Source: Clostridiales bacterium
GTDB taxonomy: Bacteria > Bacillota > Dethiobacteria > Dethiobacterales > Dethiobacteraceae
Direction: 5' to 3'
Length of the DNA stretch: 64,000 bases
Assembly: GCA_018335855.1 (NCBI GenBank)
Contig: JAGXRM010000018.1
Span: 22,387 to 86,386 of the forward strand
Part shown: piece after piece, positions 1-12,031 of the stretch
Numbering within the stretch: the first letter of the stretch is position 1
Layout: every line of letters starts with the position of its first letter
Program-made: the position numbers and the translations under genes
Notes under the pieces: generated by a model
Databases searched by the model: none
The model's input: the letters and a program-made list of their open reading frames with translations, nothing else
Told to the model about the DNA's origin: nothing

Positions 1-2
1 AT

Positions 3-989
3 GTAATATTTGCAGTGCCCAGCGATGTAGTTAAGGCGGACAATATAGAGGAGTTTTACTATAAGACTGCCCTGGGGCTATTGAAATGCAGGAATTTAAC
101 CTTGATTTCAGTCTGGAATCCAAGCTTCTTAATATTGCTTCTGAATTATATGGAGAAGAATGCAGAAGTGTTGGCAACGGATATTTCTGTTAAAAACAGG
201 AAGAGGGCTGTGGAAGTAAGGGGTTGCCTGAAGGAAAAGGCCTTTGAAAAGCTGTGGAAGAATCTAAAGGTGATAAGCTGTTGGAGCGATGGAAATGCAA
301 AGGCATACGCAGACAAGCTTAAAGAGATTTTCCCTCATTCAGTTATACAGCCCAAGGGTCTTCTTGCCACGGAGGGATTTGTGTCTTTTCCGATGTTGGA
401 GGCAGGAGGGGCGGTTCTTAGCATAAAGTCCCACTTTTTTGAGTTTGAAGCAGTGGATGACAGCAGAATATACCTAGCTGACGAGTTGGAAAAGGGCAAG
501 GAATACTCTGTGATATTGACTACTTCCGGAGGTTTTTACAGGTACAGGTTGAAGGATATTATTCAGGTGACAGGTTTCATGGAAAAGAAACCTGTCATTA
601 AATTCCTTGGAAAACAGGACAAGGTTTCCGATCTCTTTGGTGAAAAATTGAATGAAACCTTTATTAAGGTTACCATAGAAAGAATGGGAGTAGAAACAGG
701 TTTTTTCATGTTGGCCCCGGAGAAAAACAGGTATGTTCTGTACATTCAGGCAGAAAAAACAGCCCTTGCCGAAGGCCTTGAGGCTGCACTAAGAGAGAAT
801 TTTCATTATGATTACTGTAGAAAGTTGGGTCAGCTTAAACCATTAAAGGTTTTCCTGCTTACTGGAAATCCTGAAGAAGAATATCTTGAGGAATGTGTGA
901 GCCGTGGACAGCGGCTTGGGGATATCAAGCCGGTGGCATTGCATCTACAGGGCGGCTGGGATAAAGTCTTTAAGGGGGATTATTTATGA
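3..989 (+). CDS. GH3-family acyl-acid amido synthetase-like protein (5' end outside window)
   Basis: The frame is open to the left edge, so the N-terminus is missing; GH3 proteins are usually 500-600 aa and about 328 codons are visible. Family features are the segment LATEGFVSFPMLEAGG, then LTTSGGFYRYRLKDII, followed by KFLGKQDKVSDLFGEKLNE, which match the ATP-binding and C-terminal parts of the GH3 (auxin-responsive promoter) adenylate-forming family. Known members activate a carboxylic acid as acyl-AMP and often join it to an amine; the substrate here is unknown. The stop overlaps the next start by 4 nt (986-989), so it is coupled to the radical SAM genes downstream, suggesting a shared small-molecule pathway (inference). 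Family call is firm; the reaction is not. Confidence 0.85.
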   Translation, partial: VIFAVPSDVVKADNIEEFYYKTALGLLKCRNLTLISVWNPSFLILLLNYMEKNAEVLATDISVKNRKRAVEVRGCLKEKAFEKLWKNLKVISCWSDGNAKAYADKLKEIFPHSVIQPKGLLATEGFVSFPMLEAGGAVLSIKSHFFEFEAVDDSRIYLADELEKGKEYSVILTTSGGFYRYRLKDIIQVTGFMEKKPVIKFLGKQDKVSDLFGEKLNETFIKVTIERMGVETGFFMLAPEKNRYVLYIQAEKTALAEGLEAALRENFHYDYCRKLGQLKPLKVFLLTGNPEEEYLEECVSRGQRLGDIKPVALHLQGGWDKVFKGDYL

Positions 990-2323
990 AAATAGCATTC
1001 TTGGCTCCAGCCGGTGCCATGCATAGATACAACGGCAACTTTGGGAAGTCTCTTCATTATGCCCCCCTGACCCTGACAACATTGGCGGCGCTTGTTCCAA
1101 AAGAACTTGCTGCAGAAGTTGTTATCCATGATGAAACTGCAGGAAAAATACCGCTGGAGCTAGATGCAGACATGGTCTGCATAACCTGCATAACCGGAAC
1201 ATCTTCGCGGTGTTATGCATATGCAAACTATTTCAGAAGTTTAGGAAAAACTGTAGTCCTGGGAGGAGTACATCCTACTTTGATGCCAGATGAAGCTGCG
1301 GAGCATGCCGATGTTGTGGTTACAGGCTTTGCTGAGCAGAGTTTTCCCCAGATGCTACTGGATTACCAAAATGGAACTTTAAAGTCAAGGTATATCCAGG
1401 ACATAAACTTTACGATCAATAATAGGGTGACGCCAAGACGGGAGTTGCTTAATAGGAAAAGGTACATTACCATGAACAGCATTGAGGCTGTGCGCGGTTG
1501 CTCCCTACCCTGCACTTTCTGTGCATACCCTGCAGCCTTTGGCAAGACAGTGTACAAAAGGCCGGTGAAGGAGATTATCGCTGAGATCGAAGCGCTGCAT
1601 TCGAGGGAAGTGCTCTTCCCAGATGTGAATCTCATTGCTGACCGGGCTTTTGCCGTGGAACTGTTTACAGCATTGATACCCCTGAAAAAAATGTGGTTTG
1701 GACTCGTTACATCAGCTATCGGCATGGATGATGAGCTTATTTCACTATTTCAAAAGAGCGGTTGCAAAGGCCTTCTCATTGGCTTTGAGTCAATAAGTCA
1801 GTCTTCCCAGAAATTCATACACAAAGGCATAAACAAGGTTATGGAGTACGGTGAGCTTATGAAAAAGCTTCACAACGCAGGAATTGTTGTACAGGGATGC
1901 TTTGCCTTTGGTGGTGACGATGAGGATACTTCGGTCTTTGAGAGGACTGTGGAAATGGTAATTAAAACTAAAATAGACCTGCCGAGATATTCAATTCTTA
2001 CTCCCTTTCCGAAAACAGAATATTACGGACAGCTTGAATTGGAAAATAGGATTGTTGAAAGGGATTGGGCCATGTATGACGTTGAGCACTGCGTCTATAT
2101 TCCAAAGAAGATGACAAAAGATGAATTGGAAGCCGGCACAGAATGGGCCTGGAGGGAGACCTATACATTCAGCTCGATTTTAAAGAGGCTGGCACCTTTC
2201 AAAACCAGCCCCATTCTCGCTCTTTTTGTCAATTTAGGCTACAGAGGCTATGCAGGTAAATTTGCCACGTTCACAAGAGATGTTATGATTGATAATAGTG
2301 ACATCCCACAGGTGAACAGATGA
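986..2323 (+). CDS. Cobalamin-binding-domain radical SAM protein, copy 1
   Basis: This 445 aa protein has an N-terminal B12-binding-like Rossmann region (about residues 1-140, including VVLGGVHPTLMPDEAAEHAD) and a radical SAM core whose cluster motif is CSLPCTFC (CX3CX2C, near residue 173). The family uses SAM and a [4Fe-4S] cluster, usually with cobalamin, for methyl transfer or other radical rearrangements on unactivated carbons. Its ATG overlaps the GH3 stop by 4 nt and its own stop overlaps the next gene by 4 nt, so the three are translationally coupled. It resembles the next protein in length and layout, suggesting a divergent tandem pair working successively on one substrate (inference). 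Substrate cannot be read from the sequence. Confidence 0.92.
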   Translation: MKIAFLAPAGAMHRYNGNFGKSLHYAPLTLTTLAALVPKELAAEVVIHDETAGKIPLELDADMVCITCITGTSSRCYAYANYFRSLGKTVVLGGVHPTLMPDEAAEHADVVVTGFAEQSFPQMLLDYQNGTLKSRYIQDINFTINNRVTPRRELLNRKRYITMNSIEAVRGCSLPCTFCAYPAAFGKTVYKRPVKEIIAEIEALHSREVLFPDVNLIADRAFAVELFTALIPLKKMWFGLVTSAIGMDDELISLFQKSGCKGLLIGFESISQSSQKFIHKGINKVMEYGELMKKLHNAGIVVQGCFAFGGDDEDTSVFERTVEMVIKTKIDLPRYSILTPFPKTEYYGQLELENRIVERDWAMYDVEHCVYIPKKMTKDELEAGTEWAWRETYTFSSILKRLAPFKTSPILALFVNLGYRGYAGKFATFTRDVMIDNSDIPQVNR

Positions 2324-3651
2324 AGATTACATTTATTCTTCCTGCAATAGGTAAAAAGCCCGGACAGAAATATATCGGAACCTGGAAGATGGAGCCGCTA
2401 ACCATAGCGGTTTTAAAGGCGCTAACTCCGGAAGATATTGAAACTGAACTCTTCGATGACCGCATTGAGCTAATTAATTATGACACAAAAACAGATCTTG
2501 TAGCGATAACTGTTGAAACCTACACTGCAAAGAGAAGCTACCAGATCGCAGAAGAATTCAAAAAACGCGGCGTCACCGTCGTTATGGGAGGCTACCATAC
2601 AAGCCTGATACCTGAGGAAGCCGCTCTCCATGCGGATTGTATTTTTACAGGAAATGCAGAAAAGCTATGGGGTGAGTTGCTTAGGGATTTCAAGGAAAAC
2701 AGACTGAAAAAAATCTACAAAGGTGGCATCGCATTTTCAGATATCCCACCTGACAAAAGTATATTCACCGGGAAAAAATATCTCCCCATCTCTCTGGTGG
2801 AAACCGGCAGGGGCTGCTGCCATTCCTGTGAGTTCTGTGCTATTTCAGGCTACTATAATTGTACCTATTACAAACGGGCTCAGGCTAATATAATCACTGA
2901 TCTGGAAAAATCCCCATACAAATATCATTTTTTTGTTGATGATAACCTTATGGCAGATACAGCCAATGCTCAGGCACTTTTTGATAAGATAGCACCACTG
3001 AAAAAAAAGTGGGCTGGTCAGGGAACTCTTACTATGGCTCGGGATCCGGACCTGCTGAAAAGGATGAAAAAGAGCGGCTGTAATCTTATCCTGATCGGGT
3101 TTGAATCCCTTGAAGAAGAGAACTTAAGGCAGATGAACAAGTCTTGGAATATGGCCATTGGAGAACGGAATGAACTTGTAAAAAGAATACATGATGCAGG
3201 TATTGGCATCTATGCAACCTTTGTTTTTGGCTACGATGGTGATACTTCTGAAACCTTCCAGAAGACCTTAGAGTTTGCGGAAAAAAATAAGTTTTACACT
3301 GCGGCCTTCAATCATCTGCTGCCTTTTCCCGGCACCCCTTTATACAGAAGGCTGAAGGAGGAAGACAGACTTTTGTATGATAAATGGTGGCTTGAGGATG
3401 ATTATAATTACGGTGATCTTGCCTTCAAGCCCAAGAATATGTCTCCAGAGCAAATGAGCATGCTTTGCAGGCTTGCAAGAAAAGAATTTTCAAGACTACC
3501 TGTAACAATAGGCCGCGGTATCAGCAGCATGAGACAGACAAGCCCGCTTATGTGGGCGCTGTTCTGGGTTATGAATCTGCGCCTTGGTGAAGAAATTGAT
3601 GAGAAAATCAATGTTCCAATAGGGAGAAATTTGGATGAAATGCCGAAATGA
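2320..3651 (+). CDS. Cobalamin-binding-domain radical SAM protein, copy 2
   Basis: A 443 aa paralog of the preceding gene with the same architecture: B12-binding-like half (VVMGGYHTSLIPEEAALHAD, about residues 88-107), then a radical SAM core with CCHSCEFC (the CX3CX2C ligands) near residue 165, and FVDDNLMAD typical of the B12-rSAM group. It starts at the ATGA overlap with copy 1. The last 17 nt overlap the GNAT-like gene, whose ribosome site lies inside this coding region. Probable role is a cobalamin-assisted radical modification in the same pathway as GH3 and copy 1. Methylase versus other chemistry is unresolved. Confidence 0.92.
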   Translation: MKITFILPAIGKKPGQKYIGTWKMEPLTIAVLKALTPEDIETELFDDRIELINYDTKTDLVAITVETYTAKRSYQIAEEFKKRGVTVVMGGYHTSLIPEEAALHADCIFTGNAEKLWGELLRDFKENRLKKIYKGGIAFSDIPPDKSIFTGKKYLPISLVETGRGCCHSCEFCAISGYYNCTYYKRAQANIITDLEKSPYKYHFFVDDNLMADTANAQALFDKIAPLKKKWAGQGTLTMARDPDLLKRMKKSGCNLILIGFESLEEENLRQMNKSWNMAIGERNELVKRIHDAGIGIYATFVFGYDGDTSETFQKTLEFAEKNKFYTAAFNHLLPFPGTPLYRRLKEEDRLLYDKWWLEDDYNYGDLAFKPKNMSPEQMSMLCRLARKEFSRLPVTIGRGISSMRQTSPLMWALFWVMNLRLGEEIDEKINVPIGRNLDEMPK

Positions 3652-4540
3652 AAAATTTGCAATAAACCTCGCAAAACCCGAAGATGCAGGGCAACTGCTG
3701 AGAATATACGAATGTGGGGACTTTAAAGGAAATATTTCTGTCCTATACACACGACGGCCTGATCCCTTCAAGTCCTTATTGCTTGAAGGCGAAAAGGTGC
3801 TCATACCGATTATCACTGATAAAGAGAACGGCATTATAGTTGGAATGGGTGTTTGCATTATTCGGAAGGCTTATATCAATGGTAAAATAAGAAATGTCGG
3901 CTACCTGACAGGTCTGAAAGGACTACCTGAGTACAGAAAGCGCGTACCATTCATTTCCGAAGTTTATAAATATCTGCATGCGTTGACAAAAGATGATGTG
4001 GATATTTATTACACAACTATCTTAAAAGAGAATGAAAGTGTTCAGAAGATGCTAGAGAAGAAAAGAAAAAACATGCCTGAATACAGAAGCATAGGAGAAT
4101 ATACTGTATACTGCTTCAAAACCGGCACTTCACTGAAGGAAAAAGGTTACACTCTGGAAATTGGGAACATAACGGAACTGGAGCGACGATACAATGACGG
4201 TTCGGGTAGTTTTAACTTTTCACCGATTAATGTGAATCTACATGGGTTGCGAGACGAAGATACATATGTCCTCCGCAATCATACTGGAGAAGCTGTGGCG
4301 TCCTGTGCAGTCTGGAACCAGCAGAGCTACAAGCAGTATGTGATTACCCAATACAGGGGGATATACCGATATTTAAAAAGGTTTCCGCTGAAATTAACGG
4401 GTTATCCCAATCTGCCCCAAGAAAATATTCCTGCAAACTATGGAAGTATTGCGCTACTAACTGTCAAAGGTAATGATCCGCTATTGGCAGAGTATTTTAT
4501 CAGAAGAGTGGCCGAAAAATCGGAGAACTATGCCTTCTAA
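3635..4540 (+). CDS. GNAT-like acyltransferase, main reading frame (C-terminus frameshifted)
   Basis: A 301 aa frame beginning at ATG 3635, 8 nt after AGGGAG and 17 nt inside the previous gene. The N-terminal half (NLAKPEDAGQLLRIYE, later RNVGYLTGLKGLPEYRKR) resembles the two-domain GNAT proteins of about 350 aa seen beside uncharacterised biosynthetic genes. The frame ends at TAA 4538-4540, but the typical C-terminal sequence of such proteins continues directly in the -1 frame (4540-4692). One missing base near 4537 explains the break. Could be a real pseudogene, a TAATG-coupled two-part protein, or a sequence error. The acyl donor and acceptor are unknown. Confidence 0.7.
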   Translation: MKCRNEKFAINLAKPEDAGQLLRIYECGDFKGNISVLYTRRPDPFKSLLLEGEKVLIPIITDKENGIIVGMGVCIIRKAYINGKIRNVGYLTGLKGLPEYRKRVPFISEVYKYLHALTKDDVDIYYTTILKENESVQKMLEKKRKNMPEYRSIGEYTVYCFKTGTSLKEKGYTLEIGNITELERRYNDGSGSFNFSPINVNLHGLRDEDTYVLRNHTGEAVASCAVWNQQSYKQYVITQYRGIYRYLKRFPLKLTGYPNLPQENIPANYGSIALLTVKGNDPLLAEYFIRRVAEKSENYAF

Positions 4541-4692
4541 TGCTAGGTCTTTTTGAAAATCACCCATATATAAGTTCCATGGATAGATTAAAATGTATAA
4601 AGTACCAGAGCCGCCTATACACGGTTCATTGGCAGGGCAATTCCCTTACACTAGATAACAGACCGGTAAATCTTGAGGTTGGATTGCTTTAA
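4540..4692 (+). pseudogene. Displaced C-terminal segment of the GNAT-like protein
   Basis: A 50-codon frame beginning at an ATG that overlaps the upstream stop as TAATG. It encodes FENHPYISSMDRLK, then QSRLYTVHWQ and NRPVNLEVGLL, a tail expected for the preceding GNAT-like protein rather than an independent gene. It has no ribosome site of its own. Restoring one T near 4537 would fuse it to the 301 aa frame and give about 351 aa, a normal family length. Confidence 0.65.
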
Positions 4693-4775
4693 TATTGATG
4701 CTGCTCCTGAAAGATTGTACTCACTGTCAACTCAGCATTCCATAGTTAACCTCACAAGAAAATATTATACATAGT

Positions 4776-4858
4776 CTTAAACCATCATCTGTCTGATGAT
4801 GTTAAAATGAAAAATAAGGGGCAGCAATTGCCGCCCCTTAACTCAGTGATGGTTTAAG
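4776..4858 (-). terminator. katG terminator nested inside a larger inverted repeat
   Basis: The core hairpin has arms 4815-4825 and 4830-4840 (11 bp with one wobble, loop AATT). Read on the minus strand it is followed by TTATTTTTCATTTT, as expected for an intrinsic terminator after katG. Outside it, CTTAAACCATCA (4776-4787) is exactly inverted as TGATGGTTTAAG (4847-4858), giving a second, outer stem that could also block read-through from the GNAT side. Confidence 0.75.
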
Positions 4859-4914
4859 AAACTCCATTCTCTTGAACCAATTGGTAGCTCAATTGAAAAA
4901 CCCTATGCGATAAT

Positions 4915-7565
<2,651 letters not shown>

Positions 7566-7601
7566 CTAATATCTGATAGGTTCAAATATAATAAGTTATA
7601 A

Positions 7602-7624
7602 ATAATTGTAATGATTACAATTAT
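7602..7624. promoter_or_regulatory. PerR/Fur-type operator
   Basis: A perfect 11-1-11 palindrome centred on G7613 whose core ATTGTAATGATTACAAT fits the Fur/PerR box pattern. It lies between divergent perR-katG (minus) and yjbQ (plus), so it is placed to autoregulate perR-katG and possibly affect yjbQ. Confidence 0.85.
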
Positions 7625-7722
7625 ATTGTATCTATAAAGATACGTGTTGTAATGAATAAATTATTAAATTTGATGATGAAGAGATTGCGAGGATAATTGT
7701 ATGTGAAGGAGAGAGAATTGCT

Positions 7723-8124
7723 ATGCTGCAAAAGATTCATCTGCTTACAACCGGGCGCTCTGAAATGATAAAAATAACCGAACAGGTACGTGAGGCCATC
7801 CGACAGTCGGGAGCGCTGGAAGGCCTCGTCACGGTTTATTGCCCCCATACAACGGCTGGAATCACTATTAATGAAGGAGCCGACCCGGATGTGGCCCGGG
7901 ACATTCTTCTGCACTTGGATGAACTTTTCCCATGGGAGCATCCACTATACCAGCACGGTGAGGGTAACTCGGCTGCCCATCTCAAAGCGAGCACGATAGG
8001 AGCATCGCAGGCGATTCCTGTCGTGAATGGTGATGTATCCCTGGGCACTTGGCAGGCTATCTATTTCTGCGAGTTCGACGGGCCACGCAACAGAACATAC
8101 TTGATTAAAGTGATACAAGGATGA
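7723..8124 (+). CDS. yjbQ: YjbQ-family protein (UPF0047)
   Basis: A 133 aa protein of normal family length with CPHTTAGITINEGADPDV (about residues 38-55) and HGEGNSAAHLKAS (about 84-96), the conserved histidine-rich motifs of YjbQ/UPF0047. Some members have been assigned a secondary thiamine-phosphate synthase activity; the true role is unsettled. The start is supported by GAAGGAGAG about 9 nt upstream. It is divergent from perR across the palindromic operator, so peroxide control is possible but only inferred. Confidence 0.92.
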   Translation: MLQKIHLLTTGRSEMIKITEQVREAIRQSGALEGLVTVYCPHTTAGITINEGADPDVARDILLHLDELFPWEHPLYQHGEGNSAAHLKASTIGASQAIPVVNGDVSLGTWQAIYFCEFDGPRNRTYLIKVIQG

Positions 8125-8176
8125 TTGAAGGAGAGGATTAATTTGGTTGTTGAAGGAGAAAAGAATCGCTTACATG

Positions 8177-8215
8177 AAAGAGGTGGTTGCAGCTGCTCAA
8201 CCACCTCTTTGTCAT
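8177..8215. terminator. Terminator-like hairpin between yjbQ and purL
   Basis: A perfect 13 bp stem (8177-8189 with 8198-8210) with an 8 nt loop separates convergent yjbQ and purL. The U-run is weak on both sides, so it may act as a bidirectional terminator or as mRNA 3'-end protection. Confidence 0.65.
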
Positions 8216-8245
8216 ACTTTTCATTGTGTGTTTTTACAATTAGAT

Positions 8246-11200
8246 TTAGGATTTAAAGTAGTTAACGCCAGCTTCAAACAAAAGCTGGTCCTTAACGCCT
8301 GGAATATTAATATAAAGGTTTTTACCGATTCTTTCGGAGTGACCCATTTTCCCTAATATCCTGCCATCGGGACTGGTAATTCCCTCCACTGCATAATGGG
8401 AGCTGTTCGGGTTAAACCGGATGTCTAAGGATGGTTGGCCTTCATAATCTACATATTGGGTAGCAATTTGACCATTTGTAATCATCTGGTTCATTTCTGC
8501 TTCATTGGCAATAAAGCGACCTTCTCCATGGGAAATGGCGATTTGATGAATATCTCCCACCTGTACATTTTGAAACCATGGAGATAAGACAGATGCTATC
8601 TTGGTTTGCACCATTCCGGACATATGGCGGCCAATGTTGTTAAAGGTTAATGTTGGCTGGGTTTCGCTAATTTCCCGGATTTCACCATAGGGTACAAGCC
8701 CTAGCTTAATTAATGCCTGAAACCCGTTACAGATACCCAGCATTAAACCATCTCTATTATTCAGGAGATCCATAACAGCTTCCTGCAACCATGGATTGCG
8801 AAAGAATGTGGCAATAAATTTGCCAGAACCATCAGGTTCATCGCCGGCACTGAAGCCGCCTGGAAGCATGATGATTTGCGATTGCTTGATTTTTACGGCC
8901 ATTGCTTTGATTGATTCTTCTATCGCTGAAGCGGTGAGGTTATTAATAACAAATACATCTGTTTGGGCTCCTGCCAGTTCAAATCTTTTCTTCGTATCAT
9001 ATTCGCAGTTGGTCCCTGGGAATACAGGAATTAATACCCGGGGCTTGACCGCCTTTACTTTAGACGTAGCCTGTCCACGCCGGTTATATGCTATGGCAAG
9101 TGGTGCAGCCACCTTTGTTTCAGCAGTCTTTGTGGGAAAAACACTTTCCAGGGGCGCTTCCCAATACTGTTGGGCTTCCTGAAGGCCGATGATAATATCA
9201 CCAATTTCAATTGCTTCTTTTCTCTGGGTATGACCAAGCAGTCTGTAGGGAATATCAGTAAAGATATCCTGTAAATCCACATTCATGGGTACCTCAACCA
9301 CAAGACTGCCATAGTCTGGAGCAAAGAACAGTTTGCTATGCTCGGTAAGATCATGATCTGCTACTTTGAAGCCAATCCTGTTACCAAAAGACATTTTACT
9401 TATGGCTTCGGATATACCGCCACTCCTTACGGGGTAAGCAGCCAGGATTTTACCTGTATGAATCAACTGAGTGATGCCGATATATATTTTACCTAAAGAA
9501 TCAAAATTCGGCAATTCGAAAGAATCTCTTTCTATAGGGATTAATACGACCTGGCTATTCACTTCTTTAAACTCAGGAGAAATAACGTTTCTGACATCCA
9601 CTGTATCTACGGCAAAGGCGACTAATGTGGGAGGTACATCAAGCTCTTTAAACGTGCCGGACATGCTGTCTTTGCCGCCAATAGCAGGAATTCCGAGCTG
9701 CATTTGGGCGAAGTGTGCACCTAACAATGCACTAAAGGGCTTGCCCCATTTTTTGCTGTCTTTTCCCAGCTTTTCGAAATACTCTTGCAGGGTTAAGCGG
9801 ATATTTTGATAATTTCCACCCATGGCTACAATTTTTGAGACTGCCTCAACCACTGCATATAAAGCGCCATGAAAGGGACTCCATTTGGCCATTTGTGCAT
9901 TATAGCCGAAGGTCATAAGCGTGCCTGTGCTGGTATCACCGGATTCCACCGGTAATTTAGCGGCCATACCGATAGCGGGAGTCGCTTGATATTTGCCACC
10001 AAAGGGCATGAGCACGGTAGCGGCACCGATGGAGCTATCGAAGCATTCCACCAATCCACGCTGAGAGCATACATTCAAGTCTTGTAAATTGTCCAGCCAG
10101 GCTTTTTTTATGTCTAAGGAAATGTTTGCAGTTTTTTGATTAAAGTAGTTTTCTGCGGTAAGCGGCTCCTGTACGTAGACTTCAGTATGCTGCTGAACCC
10201 CATTTGTATCTAAGAAGTCTCTATTTATATCCACGATGGTTTTATTACGCCAAAGCATTTTTAGCCGCCTGTCTGAGGTTACGACCGCCACCTCTACGGC
10301 TTCAAGATTCTCGGATTGAGCTAAAGCTTGAAAGTGCTTTGCGTCCTCTTTTGATACAACTACAGCCATTCGCTCTTGAGACTCAGAAATTGCAAGCTCG
10401 GTACCATCTAAGCCTTCATATTTCTTGGGCACTACATCCAAATTAATGACTAACCCATCCGTTAATTCGCCTATGGCAACAGAAACACCACCGGCCCCAA
10501 AGTCATTACATCTTTTGATGAGTCTGCTAGCTTGGGGGTTTCTAAATAACCGTTGTATCTTTCTTTCTGTAAGTGGGTTCCCTTTTTGGACTTCAGCACC
10601 GCAGTTATAGATGGATTCTTCAGTATGTTCTACAGAAGAACCTGTGGCGCCCCCGCAACCATCCCGACCGGTTCTGCCGCCTAAAAGAATTACCACGTCT
10701 CCGGTTGTGGGCTTTTCTCTGACAACATTTTTCTTAGGAGCTGCCCCAATAACTGCGCCGATCTCCATTCGCTTGGCAATAAAGCCTTCATCATATACTT
10801 CTGCCACCTGGCCTGTTGCCAGTCCAATTTGATTGCCATAGGAACTGTATCCAGCCGCTGCACCCGTTGTAATCTTTCGCTGCGGTAGCTTTCCTGGCAG
10901 TGTTTCCGAGATACTCACTCTAGGGTCACCGCTTCCTGTCACCCGCATTGCCTGGTACACATAAACACGGCCGGAAAGAGGGTCTCTAATGGCACCCCCC
11001 AGACAGGTGGCGGCACCGCCAAAAGGCTCAATTTCGGTAGGATGATTATGGGTCTCGTTTTTAAACATCACTAACCAATCTTCTTTTTTACCGTCAATAT
11101 CTGCTTCAACCATGATGCTGCAGGCATTAATCTCATCTGAAAGGTCTAAATCTGGTAGTTTGCCTTCCTTCTTTAGTTTTTTCATCCCCAGCACAGCAAT

Positions 11201-12031
11201 GTCCATGAGGCAAATATCTCTTTCCTCAGAACCATAGACAAAGTTGCGGTCACTAAGGTAGGCTTCATATGCTTTTTTAATGGGCAGTCCTAAGCCATTT
11301 TCTTCTATTGATACCTTGTCTATGCTGGTTGAAAACGTAGTATGTCTGCAGTGATCCGACCAATAGGTATCTATGGCTTTCATTTCCGTTAATGTGGGGT
11401 TTCTTTTTTCTTCATCTCTAAAGTAAGCCTGGCAAAACTTAAAATCTTCAAAGCTCATAACAAAGCCCATTGCTTCTTGATAGGATGATAGGTTTTCATC
11501 CTTCATTTCAATAAAACCATCAAGGACGGCTACATCCTCGGGGGTGATTATTTCCATTTCCAATGACGAGGGTTTCTGCATAGAGGCTTCACGGGAATCA
11601 ACTGGATTAATACAATAGTCTTTAATCTTTCGGAAATAGTCTTCAGAAATTTCTCCGTAACATAAAATCAACTTAGCAGAAAGAATGGTTGGTGGTTCTC
11701 CCTGGGTTAAAATCTGAATACACTGAGCAGCCGAATCTGCCCGTTGATCATATTGACCAGGCAAGTACTCCATTGCGAAGTGTTTTAAGCCGTCTTCTAT
11801 TTCAATATCCTCATCGTAGACAAAATCTACATTAGGCTCAGAAAATATAGTTTTTCTAGCTTGGTTGTAATCTTCATCGGAGATACCAGAAATATCGTAG
11901 CGGTTAATAATCCTAACTCGTTCAAGACCTGCTATGCCTAAATTCTCCTTTAAATCCAAGTACAAGTGTTGTGCCTCAATATCAAACCCTGGTTTTTTTT
12001 CTACAAAGATACGTCTCACAGTATTATTCAA
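8246..12031 (-). CDS. purL: Phosphoribosylformylglycinamidine synthase, single-chain (PurL)
   Basis: A 1261 aa FGAM synthase of the large clostridial type, catalysing the fourth step of purine synthesis (FGAR + Gln + ATP to FGAM). The N-terminal PurS-like region leads to the synthase half with THNHPTEIEPFGGAATCLGG, a second AIR-synthase-like repeat (GIPAIGGKDSMSGTF), and a C-terminal class I glutaminase with PGGFSAGDE, nucleophile Cys in GICNGFQ and His in SHGEGRF. The start is TTG 12031, seven bases after GGGGG. No other pur gene or purine riboswitch was seen nearby, so it is an orphan purL here. Full length. Confidence 0.96.
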   Translation of the reverse strand: MNNTVRRIFVEKKPGFDIEAQHLYLDLKENLGIAGLERVRIINRYDISGISDEDYNQARKTIFSEPNVDFVYDEDIEIEDGLKHFAMEYLPGQYDQRADSAAQCIQILTQGEPPTILSAKLILCYGEISEDYFRKIKDYCINPVDSREASMQKPSSLEMEIITPEDVAVLDGFIEMKDENLSSYQEAMGFVMSFEDFKFCQAYFRDEEKRNPTLTEMKAIDTYWSDHCRHTTFSTSIDKVSIEENGLGLPIKKAYEAYLSDRNFVYGSEERDICLMDIAVLGMKKLKKEGKLPDLDLSDEINACSIMVEADIDGKKEDWLVMFKNETHNHPTEIEPFGGAATCLGGAIRDPLSGRVYVYQAMRVTGSGDPRVSISETLPGKLPQRKITTGAAAGYSSYGNQIGLATGQVAEVYDEGFIAKRMEIGAVIGAAPKKNVVREKPTTGDVVILLGGRTGRDGCGGATGSSVEHTEESIYNCGAEVQKGNPLTERKIQRLFRNPQASRLIKRCNDFGAGGVSVAIGELTDGLVINLDVVPKKYEGLDGTELAISESQERMAVVVSKEDAKHFQALAQSENLEAVEVAVVTSDRRLKMLWRNKTIVDINRDFLDTNGVQQHTEVYVQEPLTAENYFNQKTANISLDIKKAWLDNLQDLNVCSQRGLVECFDSSIGAATVLMPFGGKYQATPAIGMAAKLPVESGDTSTGTLMTFGYNAQMAKWSPFHGALYAVVEAVSKIVAMGGNYQNIRLTLQEYFEKLGKDSKKWGKPFSALLGAHFAQMQLGIPAIGGKDSMSGTFKELDVPPTLVAFAVDTVDVRNVISPEFKEVNSQVVLIPIERDSFELPNFDSLGKIYIGITQLIHTGKILAAYPVRSGGISEAISKMSFGNRIGFKVADHDLTEHSKLFFAPDYGSLVVEVPMNVDLQDIFTDIPYRLLGHTQRKEAIEIGDIIIGLQEAQQYWEAPLESVFPTKTAETKVAAPLAIAYNRRGQATSKVKAVKPRVLIPVFPGTNCEYDTKKRFELAGAQTDVFVINNLTASAIEESIKAMAVKIKQSQIIMLPGGFSAGDEPDGSGKFIATFFRNPWLQEAVMDLLNNRDGLMLGICNGFQALIKLGLVPYGEIREISETQPTLTFNNIGRHMSGMVQTKIASVLSPWFQNVQVGDIHQIAISHGEGRFIANEAEMNQMITNGQIATQYVDYEGQPSLDIRFNPNSSHYAVEGITSPDGRILGKMGHSERIGKNLYINIPGVKDQLLFEAGVNYFKS

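Noticed and set aside
8147..8356. 69-codon frame after yjbQ
   Set aside because: It spans the terminator hairpin and runs antisense into purL.
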